DNA of 64,000 nucleotides from Pseudoxanthomonas suwonensis J47 (GTDB taxonomy: Bacteria; Pseudomonadota; Gammaproteobacteria; Xanthomonadales; Xanthomonadaceae), in NCBI RefSeq assembly GCF_000513955.1, contig NZ_AZUZ01000023.1:333-64332 (forward strand), given 5' to 3'. Shown here piece after piece: positions 30,874 through 40,466 of this stretch. A program made the position numbers and the translations under genes. Numbering within the stretch: position 1 is the stretch's first letter; each line of letters begins with the position of its first letter. The notes under the pieces were generated by a model that did not search any database, was not told where the DNA came from, and saw only the letters and a program-made list of their open reading frames with translations.

Positions 30874-32604
30874 TCAATCCTTGGTGACGCGGTTGATCTC
30901 GGCCAGGCTGGTGATGCCGTCGCGGACCTTCTTCAACGCCGACTGGCGCAGGTCCTTGATCCCCGCCTGCTGCGCGACCTCGGCAATCTGCATGGCGTTG
31001 CCACCGGCCAGGACGATGGCCTGGATCTCCTCGCTCATCGGCATGACCTGGTAGATGCCGGTACGGCCCTTGTAGCCCTCGGTGCACTCGTCGCAGCCCA
31101 CCGGCTCGTAGACGGTGAAGCCCTCGTCGATCTCTTCCTGGGTGAAGCCCTCGGCCAGCAGTGCGTGCTCGGGAAGGTCTACGGGGCGCCTGCACTTCAG
31201 GCACAGGCGACGCGCCAGGCGCTGGGCGATCACCAGGGTCACCGACGAGGTGATGTTGTAGGGCGCGATGCCCATGTTCATCAGTCGGGCGATGGTCTGC
31301 GGGGCGTCGTTGGTGTGCAGGGTCGACAGCACCATGTGGCCGGTCTGCGCGGCCTTGATCGCGATCTCGGCCGTCTCCAGGTCGCGGATTTCGCCGACCA
31401 TGATCACGTCCGGGTCCTGGCGCAGGAAGCTGCGCAGGGCCGCGGCGAAGGTCATGCCGCGCTTGTTGTTCTGCTGGACCTGGTTGACGCCCGGCAGGCG
31501 GATTTCGACCGGGTCCTCGGCGGTGGAGATGTTGCGGGTCTCGTCGTTGAGGATGCCCAGCGCGGTGTACAGAGACACGGTCTTGCCCGAGCCGGTCGGG
31601 CCGGTGACCAGGACCATGCCGTAGGGCTTGTGGATCGCGTCCATGAACAGCTTCTGCTGGTCCGGCTCGTAGCCGAGCTTCTCGATGCCCAGCTTGGCCG
31701 CGCTGCCGTCGAGGATACGCAACACCACCTTCTCGCCGAACAGGGTCGGCAGGGTGCTGACACGGAAGTCGACCTGCCTGGTCTTGGACAGGTTGAGCTT
31801 GATGCGGCCGTCCTGCGGGACGCGCTTCTCGGCGATGTCCAGCTGCGCCATCACCTTCAGGCGCGCGGCGATGCGCTGGTTGAGCTTGACCGGGGCCTTG
31901 GCCACGGTCTTGAGCAGGCCGTCGATGCGCAGGCGCACCCGGTAGTCGGTCTCGTAGGGCTCGAAGTGGATGTCCGAGGCGCCGCGGCGGATCGCGTCCA
32001 GCAGGACCTTGTTGACGAACTTGACGACCGGGGTGTCATCCCCCTTGGCGTCGACGCCCGAATCGGAGCCACCCTCCTCGTCGCCGCCGCTGACCTCGAG
32101 ATCCTCGAGCCCTTCCTCGTCTCCGCCGAGAGCGCCATCGAGCTGGCCACCCACGTTCTGCCACTGTTCCAGCGTGCGCCGGATCTGGTCCTCGTCGACC
32201 AGGATAGGCTCCACCACCAGGTTGGTATGGAACTGGATCTCGGCCAGGGCGCCGGTCTGGGTGGGATTGCTGGTGCCAACGAAGAGCTTGTTGCCGCGCT
32301 TGAACAGCGGCAGCACGCTGTGCTTCTGGACCAGCTCCTCGCTGACCAGCTTCATCGCGTTCTGGGTGGGGTCGAAGGCCGAGGCATCGAGCAGCGGCAT
32401 GCCGAACTCGATGGCGTTGGCGGCCGCCAGCTGCGCGGCTCCGACCAGCTTCTTCTCGGCGATCCATTGCGCCAACGGGACCTTGGCCTCGCTGGCCTGG
32501 GCCATGACTGAGCGGGCGGTGGCCTCATCCATGGCCCCGTCCATCACCAAACGACGGGCAATGCCGGTGATACCGACTAGGTTGGCAGTGGCGGCGACGT
32601 TCAT
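30874..32604 (-). CDS. pilB: Type IV pilus extension ATPase PilB
   Basis: A 576-residue hexameric ATPase that powers pilus polymerisation at the inner membrane. The N-terminal MshEN domain (LVGITGIARRLVMDGAMDE) is followed by the GspE/PilB ATPase core: Walker A GPTGSGKT, Walker B VGEIRDLETAEIA, and the Asp and His boxes. The zinc tetracysteine motif is CLKCRRPVDLP with CDECTEGYKGRTGIY. The acidic linker (GGDEEGLEDLEVSGGDEE) around residue 180 is notable. The start at 32604 is supported by homology, though the ribosome site is weak. It is divergent from the tfpX/Z-like gene. Confidence 0.96.
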   Translation of the reverse strand: MNVAATANLVGITGIARRLVMDGAMDEATARSVMAQASEAKVPLAQWIAEKKLVGAAQLAAANAIEFGMPLLDASAFDPTQNAMKLVSEELVQKHSVLPLFKRGNKLFVGTSNPTQTGALAEIQFHTNLVVEPILVDEDQIRRTLEQWQNVGGQLDGALGGDEEGLEDLEVSGGDEEGGSDSGVDAKGDDTPVVKFVNKVLLDAIRRGASDIHFEPYETDYRVRLRIDGLLKTVAKAPVKLNQRIAARLKVMAQLDIAEKRVPQDGRIKLNLSKTRQVDFRVSTLPTLFGEKVVLRILDGSAAKLGIEKLGYEPDQQKLFMDAIHKPYGMVLVTGPTGSGKTVSLYTALGILNDETRNISTAEDPVEIRLPGVNQVQQNNKRGMTFAAALRSFLRQDPDVIMVGEIRDLETAEIAIKAAQTGHMVLSTLHTNDAPQTIARLMNMGIAPYNITSSVTLVIAQRLARRLCLKCRRPVDLPEHALLAEGFTQEEIDEGFTVYEPVGCDECTEGYKGRTGIYQVMPMSEEIQAIVLAGGNAMQIAEVAQQAGIKDLRQSALKKVRDGITSLAEINRVTKD

Positions 32605-33092
32605 CGAGAGGTTCCCCAGATACTGCCGAAAAAGATAACTCAAAGCGGCAGGGCTGGGGTCGCCCGCTCCATTCGGCCACCCCCTGACCCCGTATGGAAC
32701 AGGACTTTGCCGGTGGTATCCGCCCCTCAGCCCCGTCCCCGTCGCATCTGGGACATCGACGCCTGAGTGGCCCATGGACCCGCCTGCCGTGGACGGAGTA
32801 CCCATCGCCCGGCTCTTAGGGGCAAGCATCGCCGCAGACTGAGCGACGGTAACGAGCGCTTTGGCTACCTTTGCACCATTCTCGCCCCCTCGCCCCTCCC
32901 CTGACGCATCTTGGTCAGCGCTAGCGACTGCGCGAGGCGCAGTTATGGGTTCATACTCAGGCACACCTATCCCAATCAGTGCCGAGCAGTGGATCGAACC
33001 GGACACCCCGCGCCCTTCATTCTTGCAACCACCAGGCCGTGTTGGGAATATTCGCGCCCGATCCAGGAGTCCAGACAGCCCCGACCGTTGCC
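32605..33092. other. Gene-free stretch upstream of pilB
   Basis: A 488-bp divergent spacer. The pilB frame stays open upstream for about 134 codons, but the product has no recognisable similarity. I see no pilin remnant, repeat or clear promoter. It marks one edge of the less GC-rich pilin cassette. Confidence 0.5.
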
Positions 33093-33794
33093 ATGCCCTC
33101 CAACATGACGCGCTGGAAAGCCTTCGGCCTGCACCTGCTGCTCAGCCTCACCCTCATCTCCGGCATCGCCCTTGCAGCACTCCTGATCTGGTATCCACAT
33201 GGCCTATGGCGGATATCCGGATTGGACCGCCTGATGGCAGTAATGCTCGTCATCGACGTAACTGCCGGACCGTTCCTGACCCTGTGCATCTACCGACCCG
33301 GCAAATGGGGGTTGGGTTTCGACCTGAAGGTGATCGCCTTGGTCCAGGCCGCCTTCCTGGCCTATGGATTGCATACGTTGTGGCAGGCACGCCCTGTATT
33401 TCTTGTCGGCACCGACGTGCGCTTCACTCTGATCTCGGCCAAGGAGCTTGACCCTGAGGACCTGGCCAAGGCAGCACGATCGGAATGGCGAAAGCTCCCC
33501 TGGACCGGCCCCTACCTGGTCGGCGTCATTCCGCCGTCGGACCCGGTGGAACGCGCGGCCCTGCTGGACACCTTCCTCAAGACCGGCCGCGACCAGGAGC
33601 AGCAGCCCAGCCACTACCGCCCTTACGAGGAAGTGGCCTCCCTCGTCTTGGCCGGCGCCCTGCCGCTAGACGGGAAGGGCGACGCGCCGAAGGTGCCGGG
33701 GGAGAAGGGCCTGCCTATCCGCTCACGGGATGAGGAAAGCTGGATCACCGTTGACCAGGCCACGGGTGCACCCAGGCGGGTGGTCGCATATTGA
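33093..33794 (+). CDS. TfpX/TfpZ-family type IV pilin accessory protein
   Basis: A 233-residue inner-membrane protein. Three membrane segments lie in the first 95 residues (FGLHLLLSLTLISGIALAAL, RLMAVMLVIDVTAGPFLTLC, VIALVQAAFLAYGLHTLW), followed by a periplasmic domain (ARPVFLVGTDVRFTLISAKEL). This matches the TfpX/TfpY/TfpZ group, which in Pseudomonas aeruginosa sits beside pilA and is needed for normal assembly of its own pilin type. Starts at 33093 (MPSNMTRWK) or 33105 (MTRWK) are equally possible because no ribosome site is clear. Here it pairs with a TfpW-like transferase, as in P. aeruginosa group IV pilin loci. Confidence 0.85.
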   Translation: MPSNMTRWKAFGLHLLLSLTLISGIALAALLIWYPHGLWRISGLDRLMAVMLVIDVTAGPFLTLCIYRPGKWGLGFDLKVIALVQAAFLAYGLHTLWQARPVFLVGTDVRFTLISAKELDPEDLAKAARSEWRKLPWTGPYLVGVIPPSDPVERAALLDTFLKTGRDQEQQPSHYRPYEEVASLVLAGALPLDGKGDAPKVPGEKGLPIRSRDEESWITVDQATGAPRRVVAY

Positions 33795-33935
33795 TTGATT
33801 CCAGCGAACAATAAATGATCATGCTTTCACGCGCCCGCATGGCATCCGCGGCAGCTACGCGCGGACAGATGTGGATTTCCAGCCTCTAAGCTCGGCCATC
33901 AAACACTGGCGAGACCCCTTCAGACGCGGGCCAGC

Positions 33936-35477
33936 ATGACCAACGAAAATCGACACTTTGAGCCCGCGAATTTGATGGCCGCAAGTGCCTTTCTCGTGGG
34001 AGCAGCCCTCCTGCTGAGGGGCGCACTGTCAGGCTGGGAGTTCACCACTGATGACGCTTATATAACGCTCAGGTATGCCAGGAACCTCTATGACGGGGCC
34101 GGCATCACCTGGAATGCTGGAGAGGATCCAGCCGTAGAAGGATACTCAAACTTCACCTACGTCCTTCTTGGCGCGTTGGCACTCCATCTCGGAATTGACC
34201 CGGTATCAACCCTCAAATGGGCTGGCGTAGCTGGACTACTAGTGGGCTACATATCGACCTGGTTCGTCGCACGCACCTTTGTCAGCACCGTCCTGGCGTG
34301 CATTCCCGGACTCTTCATCGTTTCCTATATAGGAATTCTCTACTGGGCTCCAAGCGGCCTTGAAACCGGCTTGTATTTGGGGCTGACGTTGGCCTCCTTC
34401 GCATTCTGGTGCTGGAGCACGTACCCGCCGAAGCCTTCGGGGATAAGCAGAGATATTCTGCGCAATGTCGCATACGCCATAGCGGCCATTTGCGCGTTTA
34501 CGCGACCAGAGGGCCTTCTTCTCGCAATCTTCTACGCCATCGCAGCGTGGGAAGGCAGTCTCAAGAAGACAACGCTTGCGCATCTTCCGCCATTACTGGC
34601 CCTTGGTGCGGCCTTCGGGGCGTATCTACTGTGGAAACAGTTCCACTTCGGCAGCTTGATCCCGCATTCCGCCAAGTGCAAAGCACTGTACACAGGGGAC
34701 CCACTTACGCTTGTACGGGACTATTGGTCGATAGCGTTCTTCTGGATTATTGCCAACTTCGTCAACCCAAGGCTTTTCGACCGTCGTCATGTTGTGCTGC
34801 TCGGGTACCCTTTAGCCTACGGCATTCTTCTGATCGGAGTCGATCCGATCATTGGCCACCTAAACCGTCACGCTCTGACGCCTTGGGCGTTTCTCGTAAT
34901 AGGCGGCAGCGTGGCGGTCCTCAGAATGGTGGATCGCGTCGTCCTGCCCCGCCTCGCGCCAAGCACTCGGAACCGGTCCTGCATTCTCCTGTGTTCGCTC
35001 GGCATGCTGTGGAGTTTTCACAACGTTCGCGACCACATCCCGCGCCTTCATCGCGAGGCGGCGCACTACAATGAGAGAATGAACGCGCGGGAGTCGCTTG
35101 GGAAATGGCTGAACGCGCATCTAGGCCCCTCGGACTGGGTTGCTATCGGTGACTGCGGGATTGTTCCGTTCATTACCCACGCAAAAGTCCTCGACCTGTT
35201 CTGTCTGAACAGCCTCGAGATAAGCTCGGCCCCCGCGGGGTTCCAGCCCCGGCAGGTTGCCGATCTCGTTTTTCGGGAGAAGCCCGCTGCCATCGTGATG
35301 CACAGTTCTCTTCGAACGCCCCTGACACCACGACCCGAGTACGGCATCTATCCGGAAATATACAGGCGCGAACAGCTCAATCTAGAGTATGAGCACGTAG
35401 CCACGTTTGGCGCGAAACGGGACGACTTCCACTACTGGGTCTACCTGAGAAGGGAACACCACGCGCAGGCCCAGTAG
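33936..35477 (+). CDS. GT-C glycosyltransferase, TfpW/AftB-like
   Basis: A 513-residue protein with about 9-11 membrane helices. The first periplasmic loop has the acidic GT-C motif DDAYITLRYARNL and WNAGEDPAVEGYSNFTYVLL, a pattern shared with the mycobacterial arabinosyltransferase AftB and P. aeruginosa TfpW, which adds D-arabinofuranose to group IV pilins. The C-terminal soluble part (WVAIGDCGIVPFITHAKVLDLF) is typical of these enzymes. A polyprenyl-linked sugar donor is expected; the sugar is not readable from sequence. Less GC-rich, with ATA and AGA codons rare elsewhere in the window, which suggests transfer. It converges on the LtaS-like gene. Confidence 0.8.
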   Translation: MTNENRHFEPANLMAASAFLVGAALLLRGALSGWEFTTDDAYITLRYARNLYDGAGITWNAGEDPAVEGYSNFTYVLLGALALHLGIDPVSTLKWAGVAGLLVGYISTWFVARTFVSTVLACIPGLFIVSYIGILYWAPSGLETGLYLGLTLASFAFWCWSTYPPKPSGISRDILRNVAYAIAAICAFTRPEGLLLAIFYAIAAWEGSLKKTTLAHLPPLLALGAAFGAYLLWKQFHFGSLIPHSAKCKALYTGDPLTLVRDYWSIAFFWIIANFVNPRLFDRRHVVLLGYPLAYGILLIGVDPIIGHLNRHALTPWAFLVIGGSVAVLRMVDRVVLPRLAPSTRNRSCILLCSLGMLWSFHNVRDHIPRLHREAAHYNERMNARESLGKWLNAHLGPSDWVAIGDCGIVPFITHAKVLDLFCLNSLEISSAPAGFQPRQVADLVFREKPAAIVMHSSLRTPLTPRPEYGIYPEIYRREQLNLEYEHVATFGAKRDDFHYWVYLRREHHAQAQ

Positions 35478-35527
35478 CGCCACTGCCATGGTCGCAGCAA
35501 GGACTATTCCCGTCAGTGCCAACTGAC

Positions 35528-37414
35528 TCAACGCATGGTATCGGCGAGGCTAGATCCATTCTGTTCGTAATACCTCTTCACAGAGGCTTCGTGCCGCAAC
35601 AGGAACATGGCGGCGTCCTGGAGCGCTCCCGCCGGATAGTGGCCAGCAATATTGTGCAGCTCGTCCGGGTCGCGTTCCAAATCGAAAGCGTGCACTTGCC
35701 CCGTAGACGGGAAGTAGACCCATTTTTTCTGGTCCGTAAGCTTGGTCATGCAAGCGTTCGCGTACCAGCAGCTGGTAGTAATTTCGGCATGTCCGCTGCC
35801 ATCAAACAGCTCTATGCCCGGACCACCAGTCACCGTCCCACCAGCAAGACGAATCAGCGTCGGATAGAGGTCAGTATGTTGGCGCAGAGACGCGTCTTCG
35901 CCTACTTCTAGCCTGCCGCCGCCATCCCAGAGGAGCATTGGCACCCGCGTGACCTCCTCAAAAGGCACCGAGTCGTGCTGCCGTGGCCCATGCTCTCCGA
36001 AACTCTCTCCATGATCGCCGGTGACGATCAGAATGGTGTTTCCGGCACGACCCGAAGCCTTGATCGTCCCAATGATTTCCCCGAGCACACCGTCCGTGTA
36101 CGCCAGTACGTTGAGGTAGGCCTGCCGCTGGTCTTCCGCGCCAGATGGCGCAGGCTTGCCGATCTCCTGGTACGGATGGTGGGTCATCGAGGTGAGGATG
36201 GCGGCAAATCGCGGTGCATCACCGTGGGTCGCCCACCACTCGGCGAATCGCGGCGCAAGCGCGGCCTCGTCCAGGCCGAAGTAACCGGAGTTGACGTATC
36301 CCTCCCTGATCTGCTCCTTGAACAACATGGACTGGAAACCCATGTTGGCAACAAGTCCACGTCGATTCTCGAAGTGTTCGGTGGCGCTCTGCATGAACAG
36401 GCTGCGGTATCCCGCGCGCCCCAGAACCGCCGGGAGACAGTCAGCGGGCAGCCCCCGCTCCCGACTTTCGATGACGGCCATTTCCGGGTACGGATGCACG
36501 CCGCAGAAGATGCCGACGAGAGCCTTTGATGTGTGCGAGGTGGTGGTGTAGGCGCGCTTGAACACCCGCGCCTCGCGTGCCAGGGCTGCCAGGTTCGGCA
36601 TCAAGGCGCGAGGCCCACTCCCGCTTTCATACGGCGGCACCGAAATCGCGCGTGTGGACTCTAATACCACCACAACGATATCGGGCAGGGCTCCCGGCGC
36701 GGGTGCCAATGCAGCCGCGGGCGCGGTGTACGCCGGGATCTCGCTAACTGCCGTGCGCGGATAAGCCGGCTGCACAAGGGCCACCAGCAGCGATTCCGAA
36801 GTAAGGGCGCGCCCCATGCCCGCCCGGCTCACGGCTCCCGCCTGCATCGCCAGCACCAGCACGGCAGGCAGTAGCAGTAACAGGCTCCAAAGTTGCCACT
36901 TGTGCCGCTGAAGGGCCGCCACGGAGACAAAGAAAACGCCCAGCATACCCATGACTATGCCGGCGCTGGCGAAGTTGGAAACCGATGCGAAAAGGAGGTG
37001 CCCCAGTTCAGTCAGGTTGCGCAGCGCATACAACGCCACCGTGCCGGAGAAGAACGTGCCAGTTTCGCGGAAGAACACCAGCTGCGCCGCGAAGACTACA
37101 TAGCAGCACAGCACGAACACCGTGAAACCCAAGGATCGGATGCGCACCGACGGCACGAGCCCCAACGCGCCATACGCCAACGTGGCGCATCCGAGTACCA
37201 GAACGACGTCGACCACGGCTCGATGGGCGAGCAACTCCATGCGCGCCAGCCAACCGTCGCCACTCGTACGCACCATCAGTACGATGACGAGGTACGTCGC
37301 CACAAGCAGGGCCACCTGGCTCAGGGCTTCTCGCTCCAGTCGGCGAATGCTCGCCGCGGTGCGATCGTCGCTTTCCATTATCCGACCGACAACCTTCACC
37401 TCTGCCCCTCTCAT
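35528..37414 (-). CDS. LTA-synthase-like membrane phosphotransferase (sulfatase fold)
   Basis: About 628 residues with the LtaS/OpgB layout. Five N-terminal membrane helices (for example ALLVATYLVIVLMV and FTVFVLCCYVVFAAQLVFF) are followed by a periplasmic alkaline-phosphatase-like domain. Visible active-site elements are the metal Glu in VVVVLESTRA, a probable Thr nucleophile in TSHTSKALVGIF, and Asp-His in TGDHGESFGEHG. LtaS relatives transfer phosphoglycerol, so this enzyme could add a phospho-alcohol to a glycan or to pilin, as PptB does in Neisseria (inference); hydrolysis of a sulfate ester is the alternative. Starts at 37432 (TTG), 37414 and 37378 are all possible. Confidence 0.75.
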   Translation of the reverse strand: MRGAEVKVVGRIMESDDRTAASIRRLEREALSQVALLVATYLVIVLMVRTSGDGWLARMELLAHRAVVDVVLVLGCATLAYGALGLVPSVRIRSLGFTVFVLCCYVVFAAQLVFFRETGTFFSGTVALYALRNLTELGHLLFASVSNFASAGIVMGMLGVFFVSVAALQRHKWQLWSLLLLLPAVLVLAMQAGAVSRAGMGRALTSESLLVALVQPAYPRTAVSEIPAYTAPAAALAPAPGALPDIVVVVLESTRAISVPPYESGSGPRALMPNLAALAREARVFKRAYTTTSHTSKALVGIFCGVHPYPEMAVIESRERGLPADCLPAVLGRAGYRSLFMQSATEHFENRRGLVANMGFQSMLFKEQIREGYVNSGYFGLDEAALAPRFAEWWATHGDAPRFAAILTSMTHHPYQEIGKPAPSGAEDQRQAYLNVLAYTDGVLGEIIGTIKASGRAGNTILIVTGDHGESFGEHGPRQHDSVPFEEVTRVPMLLWDGGGRLEVGEDASLRQHTDLYPTLIRLAGGTVTGGPGIELFDGSGHAEITTSCWYANACMTKLTDQKKWVYFPSTGQVHAFDLERDPDELHNIAGHYPAGALQDAAMFLLRHEASVKRYYEQNGSSLADTMR

Positions 37415-37677
37415 GCTCACTCGCGGTTTCAACAGGCTTAAGGAGCCTCCCCACTTCCGTGGCTACGTGCAGAAATCCGTGACCTCTTCACCCGCGAGGT
37501 TGGATCAGATTTCTCTGCAGGCCTCCGGCATGGCGCTTCGCCCTCACGAGATCTTCGTCGCACCGGCTCTATGCCACGTTCAGAATGTAGCCGGACGCCC
37601 CCGGGCTCATGTTATTCAGCGCTAGTTATAAAGCGTTGAGAATCTCATGAAAACCATCCTAGCAACCTAACTCCAGA

Positions 37678-39465
37678 TTATTTCGGCACTGGAATTCCCA
37701 TCACGTCCGGGCAGAAATATCCCTTTTCGTACTTATCGGGCTGATTCTCACTCAGGCGTGATGTGACGTAACGCATCACGCCCTCCGCGCTTCGATACTG
37801 GGCGTCACTGAACTTGCCAGGCTCAGCAATCTTGCCCTTGCAGAAGGCAAGATAGTTTCCAACCGCATTCACCGTCACGACCTTCTCCGCGAGCGCCAGA
37901 CCTATAAAGCCACGGGCCTCCACGTCGTGCCCCAATATTGCCTGCACGACGGCCATACTCGCGTACAAGTTTGCCCGATACGATGGCGGAAGCGTTGATC
38001 GCGCCAAGATCGCCTTCTCGTACATTCTAGAAGCGTCAGTGAATCGCCCCATGTTGTAGAACGCGGCGCCCATATTTATATATACGGTGGCACCAATCGG
38101 AACGCCACTCCGCTCCAATTCGCCATACCTCTCCACCGCCTCGTCGTATCTCTGATGGTCGATATATGCCCATAGGAGATTGAATTTGGCCTCTCTCGAA
38201 TGAGGATCAGCGCGCGTGGTCCACTCCCAAAGCGCCACATTGTCGTGCCAAACCGGCACGATCGATCGCACGAGAATCGCCGAAGCGCACACGAATACTA
38301 CAAGACCGGCAGCCAGGGGACGTGCTATCGACCTCGCCACGCGCCACCGAGCTACGAGATACCCCCCCATTAACAACAGAACGGCCAATGGAAAGTACAT
38401 GAATCGCTCATGCACGAGGTTATCACCTACCGACAGAGGCAATACGTGCAGAACAGGAAACAGTGCACTAAACCAAGCGACGATCCCAAGAGCATAAAGC
38501 CTGCGGCGATACAGTCCTGCGATAGCGAGTGCGATTGTCACGGCCGCGATTAGAGCCCAGGGAAGGTAAGGCACAAGTGCCGCAGGATCGTCCCAATAGA
38601 AACTATGATGAGGCGAGACGCCAAAGAATGGAACCAACGTCAACTTTATATACTGCCCCGCAGCCAACAGCGGCAGAAACAAACGCAACTGCCAAGGGAA
38701 CTCGCGAACCGGAAGAATATCGGCGCCCGCAAGCGCCCTATCACGCAAGATCAAGTACACCGCACCAGCGGCACATATTCCCAGGAAAGCGGAAACATGT
38801 CTTGGCGAAGCCAAGCCGGAGAGGTCAAAACGGTTGGATCCAGCACGAATCGAGTCGCGCACCAGCTGATAAGCAACCAACACCACGGGCAACCCTACCA
38901 AACTTTCTTTACAGAGCGCACCCGCTAGAAAGGCGACCGAGACGAGTACCGCCCTCGCAGGAGTCGACAACCGATCCATCCCCCACAGCCACAGGGCCAA
39001 GAGCATGAAAAAGGTGGCCATCAGATCAAAACGCGACGAGATCCAGATGACCGCCTCGGATTGCGCCGGATGTACTGCGTAAACGAGCGCCAGCAACAAG
39101 GGAATTACCCAGGCACGCGCCTTCTCCGCACCAACGTCTACCATTGCGCGCCGCAGAAGCAGCAGCAACAAGGAGCAATTGATCAGGTGAACTGCCAGGT
39201 TAACTGCATGAGAAAGGGCTGGATCTTTACTGGAAACAAGCGCTTCAAAATAGATCATGAAGAGGGGTAGCGGCCGAAAATATGCCCGCTGCCCGAAAAG
39301 TGGCTCCTTGACGATGCCCCAAACCTGGGACAGGCCTTCAAGGGTTACATTTCCCGAAAGGAAGAATAGATCGTCCCATACGTAGCCATTCGCCATCACA
39401 CCAGAATAGGCAACCAGCGAGACGCCCAAGAGCACAAGCCAGGATAGGCACAAGGACTTAGACAT
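37678..39465 (-). CDS. GT-C membrane glycosyltransferase with C-terminal TPR repeats
   Basis: A 595-residue protein. About 11 membrane helices fill the first 430 residues. The first periplasmic loop has the GT-C acidic motif GYVWDDLFFL, and later loops hold VHPAQSEAVIW and SHAVNLAVHLINC, as in TMTC/PMT-like O-glycosyltransferases. The C-terminal part has about three TPRs (AKFNLLWAYIDHQRYDEAVE, VYINMGAAFYNMGRFTDASR). Such enzymes move a sugar from a lipid carrier onto a protein or glycan. The ATG at 39465 follows GGGGGATCC. It lies just after pilA on the same strand behind a terminator. Pilin is an attractive target, but this is not shown. Confidence 0.75.
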   Translation of the reverse strand: MSKSLCLSWLVLLGVSLVAYSGVMANGYVWDDLFFLSGNVTLEGLSQVWGIVKEPLFGQRAYFRPLPLFMIYFEALVSSKDPALSHAVNLAVHLINCSLLLLLLRRAMVDVGAEKARAWVIPLLLALVYAVHPAQSEAVIWISSRFDLMATFFMLLALWLWGMDRLSTPARAVLVSVAFLAGALCKESLVGLPVVLVAYQLVRDSIRAGSNRFDLSGLASPRHVSAFLGICAAGAVYLILRDRALAGADILPVREFPWQLRLFLPLLAAGQYIKLTLVPFFGVSPHHSFYWDDPAALVPYLPWALIAAVTIALAIAGLYRRRLYALGIVAWFSALFPVLHVLPLSVGDNLVHERFMYFPLAVLLLMGGYLVARWRVARSIARPLAAGLVVFVCASAILVRSIVPVWHDNVALWEWTTRADPHSREAKFNLLWAYIDHQRYDEAVERYGELERSGVPIGATVYINMGAAFYNMGRFTDASRMYEKAILARSTLPPSYRANLYASMAVVQAILGHDVEARGFIGLALAEKVVTVNAVGNYLAFCKGKIAEPGKFSDAQYRSAEGVMRYVTSRLSENQPDKYEKGYFCPDVMGIPVPK

Positions 39466-39486
39466 ATGGATCCCCCGGGGACAGAC

Positions 39487-39518
39487 AAAAAAAGGCCCCG
39501 GCATCAAACACCGGGGCC
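39487..39518 (-). terminator. Rho-independent terminator of pilA
   Basis: GGCCCCGG and CCGGGGCC form an 8-bp stem with a nine-base loop, followed on the minus strand by seven T. It lies 22 bases past the pilA stop and should limit read-through into the GT-C/TPR gene. Confidence 0.9.
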
Positions 39519-39539
39519 CCTTGGAGCGAAATCTATGGG

Positions 39540-39968
<429 letters not shown>

Positions 39969-40061
39969 AGATTTCCCCTAGAGCGGTAGTTGGTTAGGAC
40001 ACTTGCCGTAACTAGACCCGTGTCCTCTCCGGAACGCGGGCATCGCGCGGCGGGATCGCCA

Positions 40062-40077
40062 CGTGCCGAAAGGCACG
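40062..40077. other. GAAA-tetraloop hairpin next to the pilA promoter
   Basis: CGTGCC-GAAA-GGCACG forms a perfect 6-bp stem that adjoins the -12 element of the candidate pilA promoter. On the pilA strand the loop reads TTTC, so a GNRA loop would form only in plus-strand RNA. Confidence 0.4.
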
Positions 40078-40091
40078 CAGATTATGTGCCA
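40077..40091 (-). promoter_or_regulatory. Sigma-54 promoter of pilA
   Basis: On the minus strand the sequence is TGGCACATAATCTGC. The -24 GG and -12 GC are ten bases apart, as required, against a consensus of TGGCAC-N5-TTGC. Transcription should start near 40065, giving a leader of about 97 bases before the pilA ATG. Sigma-54 and PilR control of pilA is known in other gammaproteobacteria. Confidence 0.75.
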
Positions 40092-40205
40092 ACTTCGGCC
40101 GACCCGGCCCGCGCATTCATCCTATCAGCCCCCACCGGGGAACGCCCGGTGAACGGACACATTTGGGCTGTGATCCAGTGCGCAAGAGCCCGAATGCCAT
40201 TTTTT

Positions 40206-40230
40206 GTCACAAAGTGACGCTAAATGTCAC
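40206..40230. promoter_or_regulatory. Candidate enhancer sites (GTCAC/GTGAC) for PilR
   Basis: GTCAC at 40206-40210, GTGAC at 40214-40218 and GTCAC at 40226-40230 form a dyad plus a direct copy, about 115 bp upstream of the -24 element of pilA. The spacing fits an activator enhancer; PilR sites in Pseudomonas contain TGTC cores. The remaining 40092-40466 spacer should also hold the pilC promoter. Confidence 0.5.
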
Positions 40231-40466
40231 CATTAGTGGCCGCCTGCTGAATAAGTACGTGTCGGCCACCAAAAGCGCGCTCATAAGGTGCTCCGGGGGC
40301 GACGAACCGCCTCATCCCGTTGAGGCCCGCTTGTCCCAGGAAAGCCAGTCGCGGCCCGCCACGGGGCAGGCTGGCCGAAGCGTGATCGGGGTGGCTGTCA
40401 GCGGCGGTTTTAACGGCTACCATGCGGCATCATGCCGGCGAGGGGATGCCGGCGGGGAGAACGAGC

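Noticed and set aside
32605-33006. Upstream extension of pilB by about 134 codons
   Set aside because: The extension has no similarity to PilB, which begins at the MshEN domain after 32604.
40187-40204. TGGCATT...CTTGC as a second sigma-54 site before pilA
   Set aside because: The GG and GC are 13 bases apart rather than 10.
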